A stretch of 64,000 nt of DNA from Streptomyces sp. ALI-76-A (lineage in GTDB: Bacteria > Actinomycetota > Actinomycetes > Streptomycetales > Streptomycetaceae): NCBI RefSeq assembly GCF_030287445.1, contig NZ_JASVWB010000002.1:620001-684000 (forward strand). Direction: 5' to 3'. Positions 40,514 through 49,845 of this stretch are shown piece by piece. The notes below the pieces were generated by a model. It saw nothing but the letters and a program-made list of their open reading frames with translations, was not told the origin of the DNA and searched no databases. How positions within the stretch are numbered: position 1 is the first letter of the stretch; each line of letters opens with the position of its first letter. A program made the position numbers and the translations under genes.

Positions 40514-42796
40514 CTAGCGGCGCGTCCCCTCCTGGGCCGCCGGGGCGGTCGCCGCGGCGGCCGTTCCCTCCCCTTCGGTGTCCACGTGCGGCAGGAGCCG
40601 GTCCAGCCAACGCGGGGTCCACCAGGCGGAGTTGCCGAGCAGTGTCATGGCCGCCGGCACGAGCAGCAGCCGCACGAGCGTGGCGTCGATGAGCACACTG
40701 GCAGCGAGTCCCAGGCCGAGCATCTTGACGACGATGTTGTCGCTCAGGACGAAGGCCGCGAAGACGCTGACCATGATGAGCGCCGCGCAGGTGATGACCC
40801 GCGCGGTGATCTCCAGCGCGTGGGCGACGCTCGTCCTCGGGTCCCCGGTGCGCAGCCACGCCTCGCGGACGCGGGACAGGAGGAAGATCTCGTAGTCCAT
40901 GCTGAGCCCGAAGACGATGGCGAACATCATCATCGGCACGTAGCTCTCGATCGGCACCTCGCCGGAGACACCGAGCGCCGGACCGCCCCAGCCCCACTGG
41001 AAGACGGCCACCACGACGCCGTACGAGGCGGCGATGGACAGCACGTTGAGCACGGCCGCCTTGACGGCGACCAGCACGCCGCGGAAGACGATGAGGATGA
41101 TGAGGAAGGCCAGGCCGACGACCACCGCGATGATCAGGGGCAGCCTGCTGGAGACGATGTCCAGGAAGTCGACCTGGGCCGCGGTCGTGCCGGTCACGTA
41201 CGTGCGGGCGTCGGTGCCGGACACCGCTTCGGGCAGGACGTCGTCCACGAGCCGGTTCACCAGGGCGGTGGTGCTCTCGTCCTGTGGGGCAGCTGCCGAA
41301 TACGCGGTGCCGATCAGCACATCGCCGTCCGAGGTCGGCGTGAGAGGGGTGATCGTCGCCGCGCCCTCCACGTCGGCCAGGGCTTTCTGCGCGGCGGTGG
41401 CGAGCGCGGCGCGGTCGGCCTGCGGGACGTCGCTCTGGTCGACGACCAGCGTCATCGGGCCGTTGGACCCCGGCCCGAAGGCCGAGGACATCAGGTCGAA
41501 GGCTCGCCGGTCCGTGAAGGACTTCGGATCGGCGCCGTCGCCGATGTGCCCGAGCTGGATGGAGAAGAGGGGGACGGCGAGGACGGCGAGGACCACGGCA
41601 CCGGACGCCAGGAACCACCACGGGCGGCGCTCCACCCGTTGCGCGTAACGATGCCAGGTGCCCTGGGCCTCCTCGCCGGGTTCGGCGTCGGTCTCGGCGA
41701 AGGGTCTGCGCACCCGCACCCGGTCGATCCGCCGGCCGATCAGTCCGAGTGCCGCCGGAACCAGGGTGAGGGCGCCGAGCACGGCGGTGACCACGGTGAC
41801 GGCGGCGGCCAGGCCGAGCTTGCCGATGAAACTGATCCCCGAGACCCACAGACCCGACAGGGCGATGACGACCGTGCAGCCGGAGACCAGCACGGCACGG
41901 CCGCTGGTGGCAACCGCCAGACCCGCCGCAGTCACGGGACCGCGGCCGTTCATGAGGTTCTGGCGGTGGCGGGTGATCAGGAAGAGGGAGTAGTCGATGC
42001 CGACACCGAGACCGATCATCGTGGCGAGCGTCGGCGAGACCGTGGCGAAGGTGAAAGCGGCGGCCAGCAGGCCGAGCAGGGCCAGTCCACAGATCACGGC
42101 GATGAGCGCGGCCACCAGGGGCAGCACCGCCGCCACGACGCTGCCGAAACCCACGAGCAGGACCATGATCGCCACCCCGAAGCCGATCGCCTCGCTGGTG
42201 CGGTCGTCGGTCTCGGGCCGGGCCAGTTCGCCGAGCGGGCCGCCGTACTCCACCGTCACGCCGGCCGATCGCAGCGGCTGGACGGCCGTGTCGACTCCGT
42301 CCAGGTAGGACGGCCCCAGCGTGGAGGGCTGGACGTCGAACTTGACGGTGATGTAGGCCGTCTTGCCGTCGGTGGAGAGCGGGCCGACGTTCGGGGTCCC
42401 GGTGGACGGCGTGGTGCCCGGCGCGGGAAGCGGGTTCTGCGCGCTCAGCACATGGGGCAGCTTCCCCAGGTCGGTCACCGCGGTGCCGATCGGACCGCTG
42501 ACATCGGTGAGCGGCTTCGAAGCGTCCCTCAGGACGATCTGGGCCCCGTATCCCCCGGCCCCCGGTTCATGTGCCTTCAGTACGTCGAGGCCGTCCTGCG
42601 ACTGGGAGCCGGGCAGGGTGAAGTCGTCCGAGTAGTCGCCGCCGCGCGTCCGGTCGAGTACCTGGAGTCCCATGAGCGCGGCCAGCCAGAGCACCAGGAC
42701 GGTCACGCAGTGGCGGGCGCACCACTCACCGATGCCGCGCAGCGTCCCTCGGCGAAGGGCGGTGGCGCGCTCGGCTTCGGGCTGCGGCGTTGGCAT
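40514..42796 (-). CDS. MMPL/RND-family transporter
   Basis: The 760-residue protein is a two-repeat RND permease with about twelve transmembrane helices. An N-terminal helix ([16 protein letters not shown]) leads into a large extracytoplasmic loop (residues 55-190), helices 2-6 with [20 protein letters not shown], a second loop (residues 400-540), and a second half with [20 protein letters not shown]. The acidic and tyrosine residues of these helices are the proton-relay positions typical of MmpL proteins. It likely exports a lipid or drug with the proton-motive force. ATG 42796 is preceded by GGGAGAGTACGC. No adjacent regulator is transcribed with it. Confidence 0.93.
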   Translation of the reverse strand: MPTPQPEAERATALRRGTLRGIGEWCARHCVTVLVLWLAALMGLQVLDRTRGGDYSDDFTLPGSQSQDGLDVLKAHEPGAGGYGAQIVLRDASKPLTDVSGPIGTAVTDLGKLPHVLSAQNPLPAPGTTPSTGTPNVGPLSTDGKTAYITVKFDVQPSTLGPSYLDGVDTAVQPLRSAGVTVEYGGPLGELARPETDDRTSEAIGFGVAIMVLLVGFGSVVAAVLPLVAALIAVICGLALLGLLAAAFTFATVSPTLATMIGLGVGIDYSLFLITRHRQNLMNGRGPVTAAGLAVATSGRAVLVSGCTVVIALSGLWVSGISFIGKLGLAAAVTVVTAVLGALTLVPAALGLIGRRIDRVRVRRPFAETDAEPGEEAQGTWHRYAQRVERRPWWFLASGAVVLAVLAVPLFSIQLGHIGDGADPKSFTDRRAFDLMSSAFGPGSNGPMTLVVDQSDVPQADRAALATAAQKALADVEGAATITPLTPTSDGDVLIGTAYSAAAPQDESTTALVNRLVDDVLPEAVSGTDARTYVTGTTAAQVDFLDIVSSRLPLIIAVVVGLAFLIILIVFRGVLVAVKAAVLNVLSIAASYGVVVAVFQWGWGGPALGVSGEVPIESYVPMMMFAIVFGLSMDYEIFLLSRVREAWLRTGDPRTSVAHALEITARVITCAALIMVSVFAAFVLSDNIVVKMLGLGLAASVLIDATLVRLLLVPAAMTLLGNSAWWTPRWLDRLLPHVDTEGEGTAAAATAPAAQEGTRR

Positions 42797-43047
42797 GCGT
42801 ACTCTCCCGACAGCCGTCGGGGTTGCCGCGGCCATGGTCCGTCCGGGCGCGCGGGCTCCCGAGAAAGTCGTACCGGACTACCGCCATTGAAGGAGCCCGC
42901 GAGCGCCCCGGCACGTCGACGCGGGGGAACGGGTGACAGGGGTACGGATGACGAGGGGCAGCCGAGCATGCCCGGACCGCGGTTTCACCGTGCCCGGATT
43001 TCGATTGAGCGTGCGAGCCGGCCGTGGCATCACTGCGAGGTTCGCAA

Positions 43048-43605
43048 ATGATCACGAGACGCATCAAGGGGTCGGTGAGGGTGGCGCTCGGAGAGCTGGT
43101 GAGACTGCGGGCGATGGGGCCCGCGGACGCCGACGCGCTGTGGCGCTGGAACCACGATCCCGAGGTCATGCGGTGGATGGACGACACCTACGCCCAGCCG
43201 GTGGAGCGCGTCCGCGCGTGGCTGGAGGAGCGCCCCCGCAACACCTATGCCGACCTGCTCCTCGGCATCGAGGCACTCGCCGACGGCCAGCTCATCGGCC
43301 TGGTCACGCTGCACGAGGCGGAGCCGGAGAAGGGCATCGCGAAACTCGACCTCTACCTGGGCGAGAAGCCCTACTGGGGCCGTGGATACGCCACCGACGC
43401 CGTGCGGACGGTCTGCCGCTACGGCTTCGACGACATGCGCCTGCACAAGGTGACGCTGACCGTGGTCACGGAGAACCACGCCGCGCGCAAGGTCTACGAG
43501 AAGGCGGGCTTCGTCGAGGAGGGCCGTCTTCGTCAGGTCTTCCGACGTGACGGCCAGTGGTACGACATGTTCACGATGGGGCTGCTGGCGGGCGAACTGC
43601 GCTGA
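43048..43605 (+). CDS. GNAT-family N-acetyltransferase
   Basis: The 185-residue protein has the GNAT fold of the RimJ/RimL-like type: VRLRAMGPADADALWRWNHD, LIGLVTLHEAEPEKGIAKLD, then the acetyl-CoA loop WGRGYATDAVRTVCRYGFDD and VVTENHAARKVYEKAGFVEE. It transfers an acyl group, usually to an amine of a small molecule or protein N terminus. Start could be ATG 43048 (GCGAGG upstream) or GTG 43081, which better fits the beginning of similarity. It stands alone and overlaps a pseudogene on the other strand at its end. Confidence 0.88.
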   Translation: MITRRIKGSVRVALGELVRLRAMGPADADALWRWNHDPEVMRWMDDTYAQPVERVRAWLEERPRNTYADLLLGIEALADGQLIGLVTLHEAEPEKGIAKLDLYLGEKPYWGRGYATDAVRTVCRYGFDDMRLHKVTLTVVTENHAARKVYEKAGFVEEGRLRQVFRRDGQWYDMFTMGLLAGELR

Positions 43606-44060
43606 GTCCCACGCGTCGGCGGCGGATGATGACCGGGGTACCGGAGACGGACGCGGTGCCGATGTCGCCCGCCTGGTCGGAGGCGGGCATGGACCATGCC
43701 GTGGCCGCGCCGGACTTGGTGGTGTGATGCGCGCCGGTGATCGTCGGACCGTACGTCGCGCCGAGCGGAGCCGTCAGCGCTGACGGCCTTCAACGCCGTG
43801 TTGTCGGCGGCCTCCCAACTGAGCTTCACGGGAACGGCGATGCTGTTCACCGTTCCGATGCGCAGGACCAGGGCCGGCTTGGTCGTGAACGTCGGGGCCG
43901 TCGTCTCGGCGACGACCGTGGCGGCCGCGGAGGTGGTGGTCCTGCCGGACTGGTGTGTGACACGGACCTGCACCTGGTGCGTGCCGGAGCTCCCTCGTCC
44001 CCGGAGGCCGCAGGCCCTCAGGACCGGGCTCAGCCCGCAGCCCCGTCCCGGACCCCACCG
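43571..44060 (-). pseudogene. C-terminal remnant of a secreted Ig-like repeat protein
   Basis: The minus strand reads GTHQVQVRVTHQSGRTTTSA, VVAETTAPTFTTKPALVLR, and SIAVPVKLSWEAADNTALKA. After a frameshift near 43775 it reads LTAPLGATYGPTITGAHHT, then AATAWSMPASDQAGDIGTAS and SGTPVIIRR. This is the alternating beta pattern of Big/fibronectin-like surface repeats. No start or signal remains and the N-terminal part is gone, so only the tail of a surface or secreted protein is left. Its end overlaps the GNAT gene. Confidence 0.55.
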
Positions 44061-44107
44061 CAAGGTGGCTGCCCGACCGGAATGCGCCCGGAGCCACTCC
44101 CCTGCCA

Positions 44108-44126
44108 GGTACCAAGTAGGTACCAT
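44108..44126 (+). promoter_or_regulatory. Toxin-antitoxin promoter with two GGTACC operators
   Basis: GGTACC at 44108-44113 and 44119-44124 are spaced by 11 bases, one helical turn. TACCAT (44121-44126), overlapping the second, is a -10 hexamer six bases from the antitoxin ATG, giving a leaderless mRNA. The antitoxin, alone or with the toxin, is expected to bind here. Confidence 0.55.
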
Positions 44127-44132
44127 GCTGGC

Positions 44133-44372
44133 ATGCCGTCCTTGAACATCAGCTACAGCGACGAGGAGATGGAGGAACTGCGCGCCGCGGCCGCGGCCGC
44201 GGGTACCTCCCTCAAGCAGTACGTCCACGACCTGTCCCTGCGTGAGCGGCTGCGCCAGCAGTTCGTGCGCTATGCGGTCTCCTGGGGCGAGCGGCACCGC
44301 GAGGAGTTCGACGAGGCCTTTCCCGACGAGATCCCTCCGGCCGGCCGCCACCAGGGAGCCGAAGCCGCCTGA
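44133..44372 (+). CDS. Antitoxin of a Fic-like toxin pair
   Basis: The 79-residue protein starts MPSLNISYSDEEMEELRAAA and has a ribbon-helix-helix-like N-terminal part (SLNISYSDEEMEELRAAAAA, GTSLKQYVHDLSLRERL). An acidic C-terminal tail follows (EEFDEAFPDEIPP) that would cover the toxin. No Shine-Dalgarno is seen; a -10 element six bases before the ATG indicates a leaderless transcript. The stop overlaps the toxin start (TGATG). Two GGTACC sites at its promoter suggest autorepression. Confidence 0.82.
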   Translation: MPSLNISYSDEEMEELRAAAAAAGTSLKQYVHDLSLRERLRQQFVRYAVSWGERHREEFDEAFPDEIPPAGRHQGAEAA

Positions 44373-44746
44373 TGGTGCTCCACGTCGACATTCCCTGGCT
44401 GCTCGACATCCAGGAGCAGTCCGTGCCCGAGGACGTCACGGTCGCGGACTACTCCGCCCTCGTCGCCGCGGTCGCCCGCCACAAGACCCGCATCCCCCGG
44501 CCCGGTGTCGCCACGCCGGATGCCGCCTGGCGGGCCGGAGCCCTGCTGCACACGCTCGTCCGGCTCGAACCGCTGCCGTACCGCAACTCGCTGTACGCCT
44601 GCCAGGTCGTCGTGGCGTACATGCATGCCTCGGGCGAGGGCATCGACCCGCCTTACGGCGCCCTGGTGGAACTGGTGCGCGACATCCAGGCCCGCAAGAC
44701 CACCGTCTACCAGGCCGCCGACCGGATCCGCGGCTGGCGGATCTGA
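44372..44746 (+). CDS. Fic/Doc-like toxin without the canonical catalytic motif
   Basis: The 124-residue protein starts MVLHVDIPWLLDIQEQSVPE. It has the Doc-like helical core: VADYSALVAAVARHKTRIPR, AAWRAGALLHTLVRLEPLPY, then RNSLYACQVVVAYMHASGEG. The classical HxFxDGNKR motif is replaced by LEPLPYRNSLYACQV, retaining an Arg-Asn pair but not the histidine. Streptomyces proteins of this type are usually called Fic-family toxins. Whether it transfers AMP or phosphate, or acts in another way, is unknown. It is translationally coupled to its antitoxin. Confidence 0.82.
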   Translation: MVLHVDIPWLLDIQEQSVPEDVTVADYSALVAAVARHKTRIPRPGVATPDAAWRAGALLHTLVRLEPLPYRNSLYACQVVVAYMHASGEGIDPPYGALVELVRDIQARKTTVYQAADRIRGWRI

Positions 44747-44752
44747 GCCGGG

Positions 44753-45118
44753 TCAACCGAGCCGGTCTCCGTCCGCGTCGGCACGGCTCGGACCGACATG
44801 ACCCTGGACCGAGCGGTCGACTTCGTCCTGCGCCAGCAGCGAGAGCAGCGAGGCCACGGTGAGGCCGGCCTCGGCGGGGTGGCGCAGGACCTTGCCGGGC
44901 TCGATCCGGTAGGTGTTGCCGCGTCCCTCCCGGGTGTGCGACAGATAGCCGTCCTGCTCCAGGTCGGCGATGATCTTCTGGACGGCGCGCTCCGTCAGCC
45001 GGCAGTGCGCGGCGATGTCCCGGATGCGCGCGGTCGGATCATCTGCGATGACCGCCAGCACGCGCGCGTGATTGGTGAGAAACGTCCATCCGTTGTGCGG
45101 CTCAGGCACTCCACCCAT
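44753..45118 (-). CDS. Winged-helix regulator
   Basis: The 121-residue protein starts MGGVPEPHNGWTFLTNHARV and has a MarR/ArsR-like winged helix: ARVLAVIADDPTARIRDIAA, HCRLTERAVQKIIADLEQ and the wing GYLSHTREGRGNTYRI. The C-terminal 45 residues are helical, probably for dimerisation. No ribosome-binding site precedes the ATG; TATGAT lies six bases away and TTGTGT 17 bases further, a near-ideal leaderless promoter. It ends six bases from the toxin gene on the opposite strand. Target unknown, possibly itself. Confidence 0.85.
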   Translation of the reverse strand: MGGVPEPHNGWTFLTNHARVLAVIADDPTARIRDIAAHCRLTERAVQKIIADLEQDGYLSHTREGRGNTYRIEPGKVLRHPAEAGLTVASLLSLLAQDEVDRSVQGHVGPSRADADGDRLG

Positions 45119-45124
45119 GCACGC

Positions 45125-45153
45125 ATCATACGACGAAGTTTTCACGCACACAA
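45125..45153 (-). promoter_or_regulatory. Vegetative promoter for a leaderless regulator mRNA
   Basis: TTGTGT (45153-45148), 17 bases, TATGAT (45130-45125), then six bases to the ATG at 45118. This matches the housekeeping sigma consensus well and puts the first transcribed base at the start codon. Confidence 0.72.
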
Positions 45154-45246
45154 ATGCGCGAACTCAATTTCGTGTATCTATTGACGTATCCGTGCGCAGG
45201 CGTGACCGTGGAGAGGCAAGTGGACGAGAGACCGTGGGAGAGTGTC

Positions 45247-46062
45247 ATGCCGCAGTCGGCGTACTCCGCGCGCCCCGGGTCGGAAGACGCCGACGCCTGC
45301 GCGGGGCCGGTGGGCCGCACCGGGGCACACCGCTCCACCGACATGAGCGTCAAAGCCACCCGTCACGGCGACCGTGTGGCCGTGACCGTGTGCGGTGAAC
45401 TCGACCTTCGAGCGGAGGAGCCGTTGCGGCGCGCGCTGCGCTCGGCTCTCGCCGAGTCGGCCCGGGGTGTCGAACTGGACCTCAGCGGGGTGGAGTTCTG
45501 TGACTGCTCCACCCTCAACGTCCTCCTGTGCATCCGGCAACAGGCCCTTTCGGAAGCCAAGTACGTCACTCTCGGTGCCACCAGCCCCGTCGTCGACCGG
45601 GTGCTCGAACTCACCGACACGCGCTCCCTGTTCACGGCTCCTGACGACGACGCTCCCGGCCACGGGGCGGCACCCCCGGCCGGAAGACCGGGAGCGGACC
45701 TGACCGCTCCGGCAGACCCCGGTGACGGCACTCAGGACCCGTCCGCGCGGAATGCGTCCGCGCAGGGCAAGCACGCGCGGGACCCGCGGATCGAGCTGGC
45801 GCAGCTACGGCGAGCGATGCGGACCCGGCCGACGATCGACCTGGCCCGTGGCATCCTGATGGCCCGTTTCGGGCTCAGTCCCGAGGACGCCTGGACCACT
45901 TTGGTCGTGACCTCCCAGAACACCAACAGCAAGATGCACCACCTGGCTCAGGAGCTGGTGGACACGGTCGACGGCGACTCGCTGCCGGAGGACGTGTGCG
46001 AACAGCTGACCGCCGCGGTCGGCCGGCTCAGGCACCAGGCAGCCACCACCGACGACGAGTGA
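45247..46062 (+). CDS. STAS-ANTAR two-domain regulator
   Basis: The 271-residue protein starts [20 protein letters not shown] after GGGAGAGTGTC. Residues 30-130 form a STAS domain ([40 protein letters not shown]), whose phosphorylation site reads DCST instead of DSSG. After a disordered linker, residues 190-265 form an ANTAR RNA-binding domain ([40 protein letters not shown]). ANTAR proteins prevent transcription termination by binding paired RNA hexaloops, so this protein may link a partner-switch signal to antitermination. That fusion is known in actinobacteria; the RNA target is not visible here. Confidence 0.9.
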   Translation: MPQSAYSARPGSEDADACAGPVGRTGAHRSTDMSVKATRHGDRVAVTVCGELDLRAEEPLRRALRSALAESARGVELDLSGVEFCDCSTLNVLLCIRQQALSEAKYVTLGATSPVVDRVLELTDTRSLFTAPDDDAPGHGAAPPAGRPGADLTAPADPGDGTQDPSARNASAQGKHARDPRIELAQLRRAMRTRPTIDLARGILMARFGLSPEDAWTTLVVTSQNTNSKMHHLAQELVDTVDGDSLPEDVCEQLTAAVGRLRHQAATTDDE

Positions 46063-46111
46063 CACCACCGAACGGGGGCGGCGGCCGCCCCGCGCACCAG
46101 CGCGCGGGGCG

Positions 46112-46134
46112 TTGTCAGTGGTGGCAGGCAGGAT
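46112..46134 (+). promoter_or_regulatory. RecA-independent DNA-damage-type promoter of the ligase gene
   Basis: TTGTCAGTG (46112-46120), eight bases, then CAGGAT (46129-46134) match TTGTCRGTG-N8-TANNNT except for the first T of the -10. The ATG at 46142 lies seven bases downstream, so the mRNA is probably leaderless. Confidence 0.65.
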
Positions 46135-46141
46135 GAGCGGT

Positions 46142-48229
46142 ATGACGACACCAGCTGCTCGGATCGTGGATGCCGCCGCCTACGCCCAGGCGGTCGAGGA
46201 CGCGGTGAAGGCCGCGGCCGCCTACTACGCGGACGGCGCCTCCCCGCTGGACGACGACACCTACGACCGGCTGGTGCGCGGCATCGCGGCATGGGAGGCC
46301 GACCACCCCGATCAGGTGCTGCCCGACTCCCCCACCGGGAAGGTCGCCGGCGGTGCGGTGGAGGGGGACGTACCGCACACGGTGGCGATGCTGAGCCTGG
46401 ACAACGTCTTCTCCCCGGAGGAGTTCACCGCCTGGACCGCCTCACTGGCCCGCAGGACCGGTCACGACGTCACCCGCTTCAGCGTGGAGCCGAAGCTGGA
46501 CGGACTGGCGATCGCCGCCCGCTACCGCCACGGCCGGCTGAGACAGCTGGTCACGCGTGGCGACGGGACCGCCGGTGAGGACGTCTCGCACGCGATCGGC
46601 ACCATCGAGGGCCTCCCCGAGCAGCTGGCCGAGCCGGTCACCGTGGAGGTCCGCGGTGAAGTCCTGATGACCACCGCCCAGTTCGAGCACGCGAACGAGG
46701 TGCGCACCGCGCACGGCGGACAACCCTTCGCGAACCCGCGCGGCGCCTCGGCCGGCAGCCTGCGCGCCCGGGAACGGGCCTACACCGTGCCGATGACGTT
46801 CTTCGGTTACGGGCTCCTCCCGGTGCCCGGCACCGAAACGGCACTGGCCGGGCAGCTGAGCGACCTCGCGCACAGCGACCTGATGGTGCGGGCCGCCGGA
46901 TACGGGGTGAACACCACCGCCTCCACCGCCGTCCCGGGCGTCACCGCCGACACCGCCGAACAGGTCCTGCGCCGCGTCGACGAGATCGCCGCGCTGCGCG
47001 CCGAGCTGCCGTTCGGGATCGACGGGGTCGTCATCAAGGCCGACCTCGCGGCCGACCAGCGGGCCGCCGGATCGGGCTCGCGCGCCCCGCGCTGGGCGAT
47101 CGCCTACAAACTGCCCGCCGTGGAGAAGATCACCCGGCTGCTGGAGGTGGAGTGGAACGTCGGTCGCACCGGCATCATCGCTCCTCGGGCGGTCCTGGAA
47201 CCCGTCCAGATCGACGGCGCCACCATCACCTACGCCACCCTTCACAACCCCGGCGACATCACCCGCCGGGACCTGCGCCTGGGCGACCACGTCATGGTCC
47301 ACCGGGCCGGCGACGTCATCCCCCGCGTCGAGGCACCGGTCGCCCACCTGCGCACCGGTGACGAGCAGCCCATCGCCTTCCCCGAGGTCTGCCCGCGCTG
47401 CGGTTCCGGCATCGACACCGGCGAGCAGCGCTGGCGGTGCGAGAACGGCCGCAACTGCCATCTGGTCGCAGCCCTCTCCTATGCGGCCGGCCGCGACCAG
47501 CTCGACATCGAAGGCCTCGGCCACACCCGCGTCGTCCAGCTCGTCGACGCCGGGCTGGTCGCCGACCTCGCCGACCTGTTCACCCTCACCCGCGAGCAGC
47601 TCCTCGGTCTGGAGCGGATGGGTGAGACCAGCACCGACAATCTCCTCGCCGCGCTCGGCCGGGCCAAGGACCAGCCGTTGTCGCGGGTGCTGTGCGCGCT
47701 CGGCGTGCGGGGTACCGGCCGGTCCATGTCCCGCCGCATCGCCCGCCACTTCGCCACCATGGACCACCTCCGGGCCGCCGACACCACGGCGATGCAGCAG
47801 GTCGAAGGCATCGGCACCGAGAAAGCGCCGTCCATCGTCGCCGAGCTCGCCGAACTGGCCCCGCTCATCGACAAACTCGCCGCGGCCGGGGTGAACATGA
47901 CCGAACCCGGTGCCACCCCGCCCGCTCCGGCGGACACCGGCGCGGACGGTGCCACGGCGGACGCGGAGGCCGTGAGCGGGCCGTTGGCGGGGATGACGGT
48001 GGTCGTCACCGGCGCGATGACCGGCCCTCTGGAGAAGCTCAGCCGCAACCAGATGAACGAACTCGTCGAGCGCGCCGGCGGCCGCTCCTCCTCCAGCGTC
48101 TCCAAGAGAACCAGCCTGGTCGTCGCGGGAGAGGGGGCCGGTTCCAAACGCGCCAAGGCCGAAGACCTGGGCATTCGTCTGGCAGCACCCGACGAGTTCG
48201 CCGCCCTCGTCGCCGACTTTCTCGACTGA
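46142..48229 (+). CDS. ligA: NAD+-dependent DNA ligase
   Basis: The 695-residue protein has the full LigA layout. It has an Ia-like N-terminal part with [17 protein letters not shown], the nucleotidyltransferase domain with active lysine Lys118 in [10 protein letters not shown], then an OB fold with [17 protein letters not shown] Cys4 zinc finger follows ([20 protein letters not shown], then NC), helix-hairpin-helix repeats ([35 protein letters not shown]) and a C-terminal BRCT domain ([13 protein letters not shown]). It seals nicks with NAD+. ATG 46142 is used because the promoter lies seven bases upstream. Streptomyces carry a housekeeping ligA elsewhere, so this is probably a second, damage-responsive copy, which is inference. 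Confidence 0.95.
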   Translation: MTTPAARIVDAAAYAQAVEDAVKAAAAYYADGASPLDDDTYDRLVRGIAAWEADHPDQVLPDSPTGKVAGGAVEGDVPHTVAMLSLDNVFSPEEFTAWTASLARRTGHDVTRFSVEPKLDGLAIAARYRHGRLRQLVTRGDGTAGEDVSHAIGTIEGLPEQLAEPVTVEVRGEVLMTTAQFEHANEVRTAHGGQPFANPRGASAGSLRARERAYTVPMTFFGYGLLPVPGTETALAGQLSDLAHSDLMVRAAGYGVNTTASTAVPGVTADTAEQVLRRVDEIAALRAELPFGIDGVVIKADLAADQRAAGSGSRAPRWAIAYKLPAVEKITRLLEVEWNVGRTGIIAPRAVLEPVQIDGATITYATLHNPGDITRRDLRLGDHVMVHRAGDVIPRVEAPVAHLRTGDEQPIAFPEVCPRCGSGIDTGEQRWRCENGRNCHLVAALSYAAGRDQLDIEGLGHTRVVQLVDAGLVADLADLFTLTREQLLGLERMGETSTDNLLAALGRAKDQPLSRVLCALGVRGTGRSMSRRIARHFATMDHLRAADTTAMQQVEGIGTEKAPSIVAELAELAPLIDKLAAAGVNMTEPGATPPAPADTGADGATADAEAVSGPLAGMTVVVTGAMTGPLEKLSRNQMNELVERAGGRSSSSVSKRTSLVVAGEGAGSKRAKAEDLGIRLAAPDEFAALVADFLD

Positions 48230-48542
48230 CCCCGTCGGACGCGCCCCGGTGACCCGTCGGACGCCCCCGGCGGAAGCCGCGCTCGGGGCGGCTCCTCCCC
48301 CGACGCCGGTCCCGTGAGTGCCCGCGCGGCCCGTGACCCGTCACCCGGGCGATCAGGGCGGGCGACCCCGTCGCGAATCGACGGCATGGCGGTGTACACC
48401 GTGCCGGGCACTCGGTGGCCGCCCGGTGGCGATGCCCTCCGACGGGCGACACACGCTCCGATGGCCGGCCCCCGCCGGGCCGTTTTCGTGGCTTCGTCGG
48501 AGGGAACCCGGCGAGACCGTAAGGGCGACCGGAGGAACTGAC
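48230..48542. other. Intergenic stretch after the ligase gene
   Basis: CCCGTCGGACGC occurs twice near 48232 and 48257. No gene is supported; frames are Arg/Pro-rich. The promoter of the small acidic gene must lie in its right part but is not evident. Confidence 0.35.
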
Positions 48543-48809
48543 ATGACTGGTGACCACGACCGACACGGTGACGCGCACGACCGGGCCCGTAGCGCCGACG
48601 AGCCCGGCGCCCACTCGGGAGCGGAGCGGCAGGCACAGGAGCGGTCGATACCGGGGACGGCGAGCGCGAAGGAGGGCTACCAGACGGATCAGGGCACCGT
48701 GGCGGGCAAGCCCCTGGAGGGCGTCGAGAAGGAGGACCGGGCCGAGAACGAGCGGACTGCCGAGGCCCCCGAGGAGCGCGGGTCAGGCAGCGGTCCCACC
48801 GGGGCCTGA
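48543..48809 (+). CDS. Small hydrophilic, probably disordered protein
   Basis: The 88-residue product starts MTGDHDRHGDAHDRARSADE after a strong GGAGGAACTGAC site. It is dominated by Glu, Asp, Gly, Ala and Arg, with no hydrophobic core, cysteine or predicted fold, like stress-protective or desiccation-related hydrophilic proteins that Streptomyces encode in numbers. No family is recognised. It ends about 30 bases from a convergent anti-sigma kinase gene. Confidence 0.7.
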   Translation: MTGDHDRHGDAHDRARSADEPGAHSGAERQAQERSIPGTASAKEGYQTDQGTVAGKPLEGVEKEDRAENERTAEAPEERGSGSGPTGA

Positions 48810-48840
48810 TCGCCGGCCGCCACCGGGGGACGACACCCGT

Positions 48841-49344
48841 TCACCTCGGTGTTCTGCCGGAGATGGAAGCCGGCAGAACACTCCGGCGGGCGGGGGCGGT
48901 GACGCCGTGGGGTGCCTTGCGGAGACAGGCGGTGATCTGTTTCCCCCGGGTGTGGAGTGCGACGACGACCTCGTCACTGACGGCGTGCACGAGGCGGAGT
49001 CCATGGCCGCCGACACGACGCCGGTCGTCCTCGCGCACCGTCGGGGCCTCGGTGGAGGTGTCCCACACCGTGATCGTCAGTTCTTCTCCGGACAGCTGCA
49101 CGATCAGCCCGCAGGGGCCGGGGGCGTGCCGGACGGCGTTGGTGACCAGTTCGCTGACAGTGAGCTCCGCGTCCCGGGCCCGTGGGGCCGGGACACGGTG
49201 GCGGCCGGTATGCCGGGCGTAGGCGAGAAAGGCGCGCAGTGACTGGCGCGCGTCGGCGGCGCGGGCCGCGCCCTCGTCCCACACCGCGCTACAGCGCAGC
49301 GTGGCGTGCTCGTCCATGCCCGGCTCATCTGCCGCCTGCTTCAT
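48841..49344 (-). CDS. RsbW-like anti-sigma ATP-binding protein
   Basis: The 167-residue protein starts MKQAADEPGMDEHATLRCSA. Its GHKL domain has the N-box ELTVSELVTNAVRHAPGP, the G1 box ITVWDTSTEAPT, and GGHGLRLVHAVSDEV. The C-terminal 20 residues are Arg/Pro-rich. It should phosphorylate or bind a STAS partner, but none is adjacent. Start codons at 49359, 49344 and 49317 all fit; ribosome-binding sites are weak. A SigB-type promoter motif, GCGT-N15-GGGTAT, lies about 65 bases upstream. Confidence 0.88.
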   Translation of the reverse strand: MKQAADEPGMDEHATLRCSAVWDEGAARAADARQSLRAFLAYARHTGRHRVPAPRARDAELTVSELVTNAVRHAPGPCGLIVQLSGEELTITVWDTSTEAPTVREDDRRRVGGHGLRLVHAVSDEVVVALHTRGKQITACLRKAPHGVTAPARRSVLPASISGRTPR

Positions 49345-49409
49345 AAGCGGGATGACCATGTGGGTTCTTTCGTTGCAGTCGCCGCTCGAAGCGGCTTTCG
49401 GTCGTGCGT

Positions 49410-49434
49410 ATACCCGGATGCCGACCGCGCACGC
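49410..49434 (-). promoter_or_regulatory. SigB-type promoter motif GCGT-N15-GGGTAT
   Basis: On the minus strand GCGT (49434-49431) and GGGTAT (49415-49410) are 15 bases apart. Transcription would begin around 49402 and lead into the anti-sigma kinase gene ending at 48841. Confidence 0.55.
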
Positions 49435-49845
49435 CATGAGCGTCCGAGGAGACGCGCCCGGCAGGGTGCCCGGGTGCCTACGGTGAGCGGGGGGTCGCGT
49501 CGAGTGCGCGGCCGCTCGTGGCCGTGCGGCCGTGCGGGTGGTGGGGCACTCACTCGGGCGCGGCCCGCACACGTGACGAGGAGAAGCTCCATGACGGCGC
49601 TCGCGGCCCGCTACGCCGACGACAGCGGACCGACTGCCCGGACGCGGTGCTGGACAGGCCGCGGCCGACCGGGTCCCGTCCGCGTTGGACGTCCCGGCCT
49701 GAACGGCGTACCGCACGGGGTGCCGACGGCGAGCACACCGGCCCGCCGGGCGGCCCTGGTGCACGCGGACCTGACCTCCGCCACGGCGAACCGGCTGGAG
49801 CACACCTGGACCCTCGCCCGACCGACGGCCGGGGGGCTGAGCCCC
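49435..49845. other. Spacer with a weakly coding segment before the kinase gene
   Basis: From ATG 49591, preceded by GAGGAGAAGC, an open frame MTALAARYADDSGPTARTRC runs without a stop into the AAA kinase gene. Its composition changes after about 12 codons and another frame reads LPGRGAGQAAADRVPSALDV, so a frameshifted small gene is more likely than an N-terminal extension. Confidence 0.35.

Noticed and set aside
47632..47640. CACCGACAA as a damage box on the minus strand
   Set aside because: It is inside the ligase coding sequence with no TANNNT at eight bases and no gene to serve.
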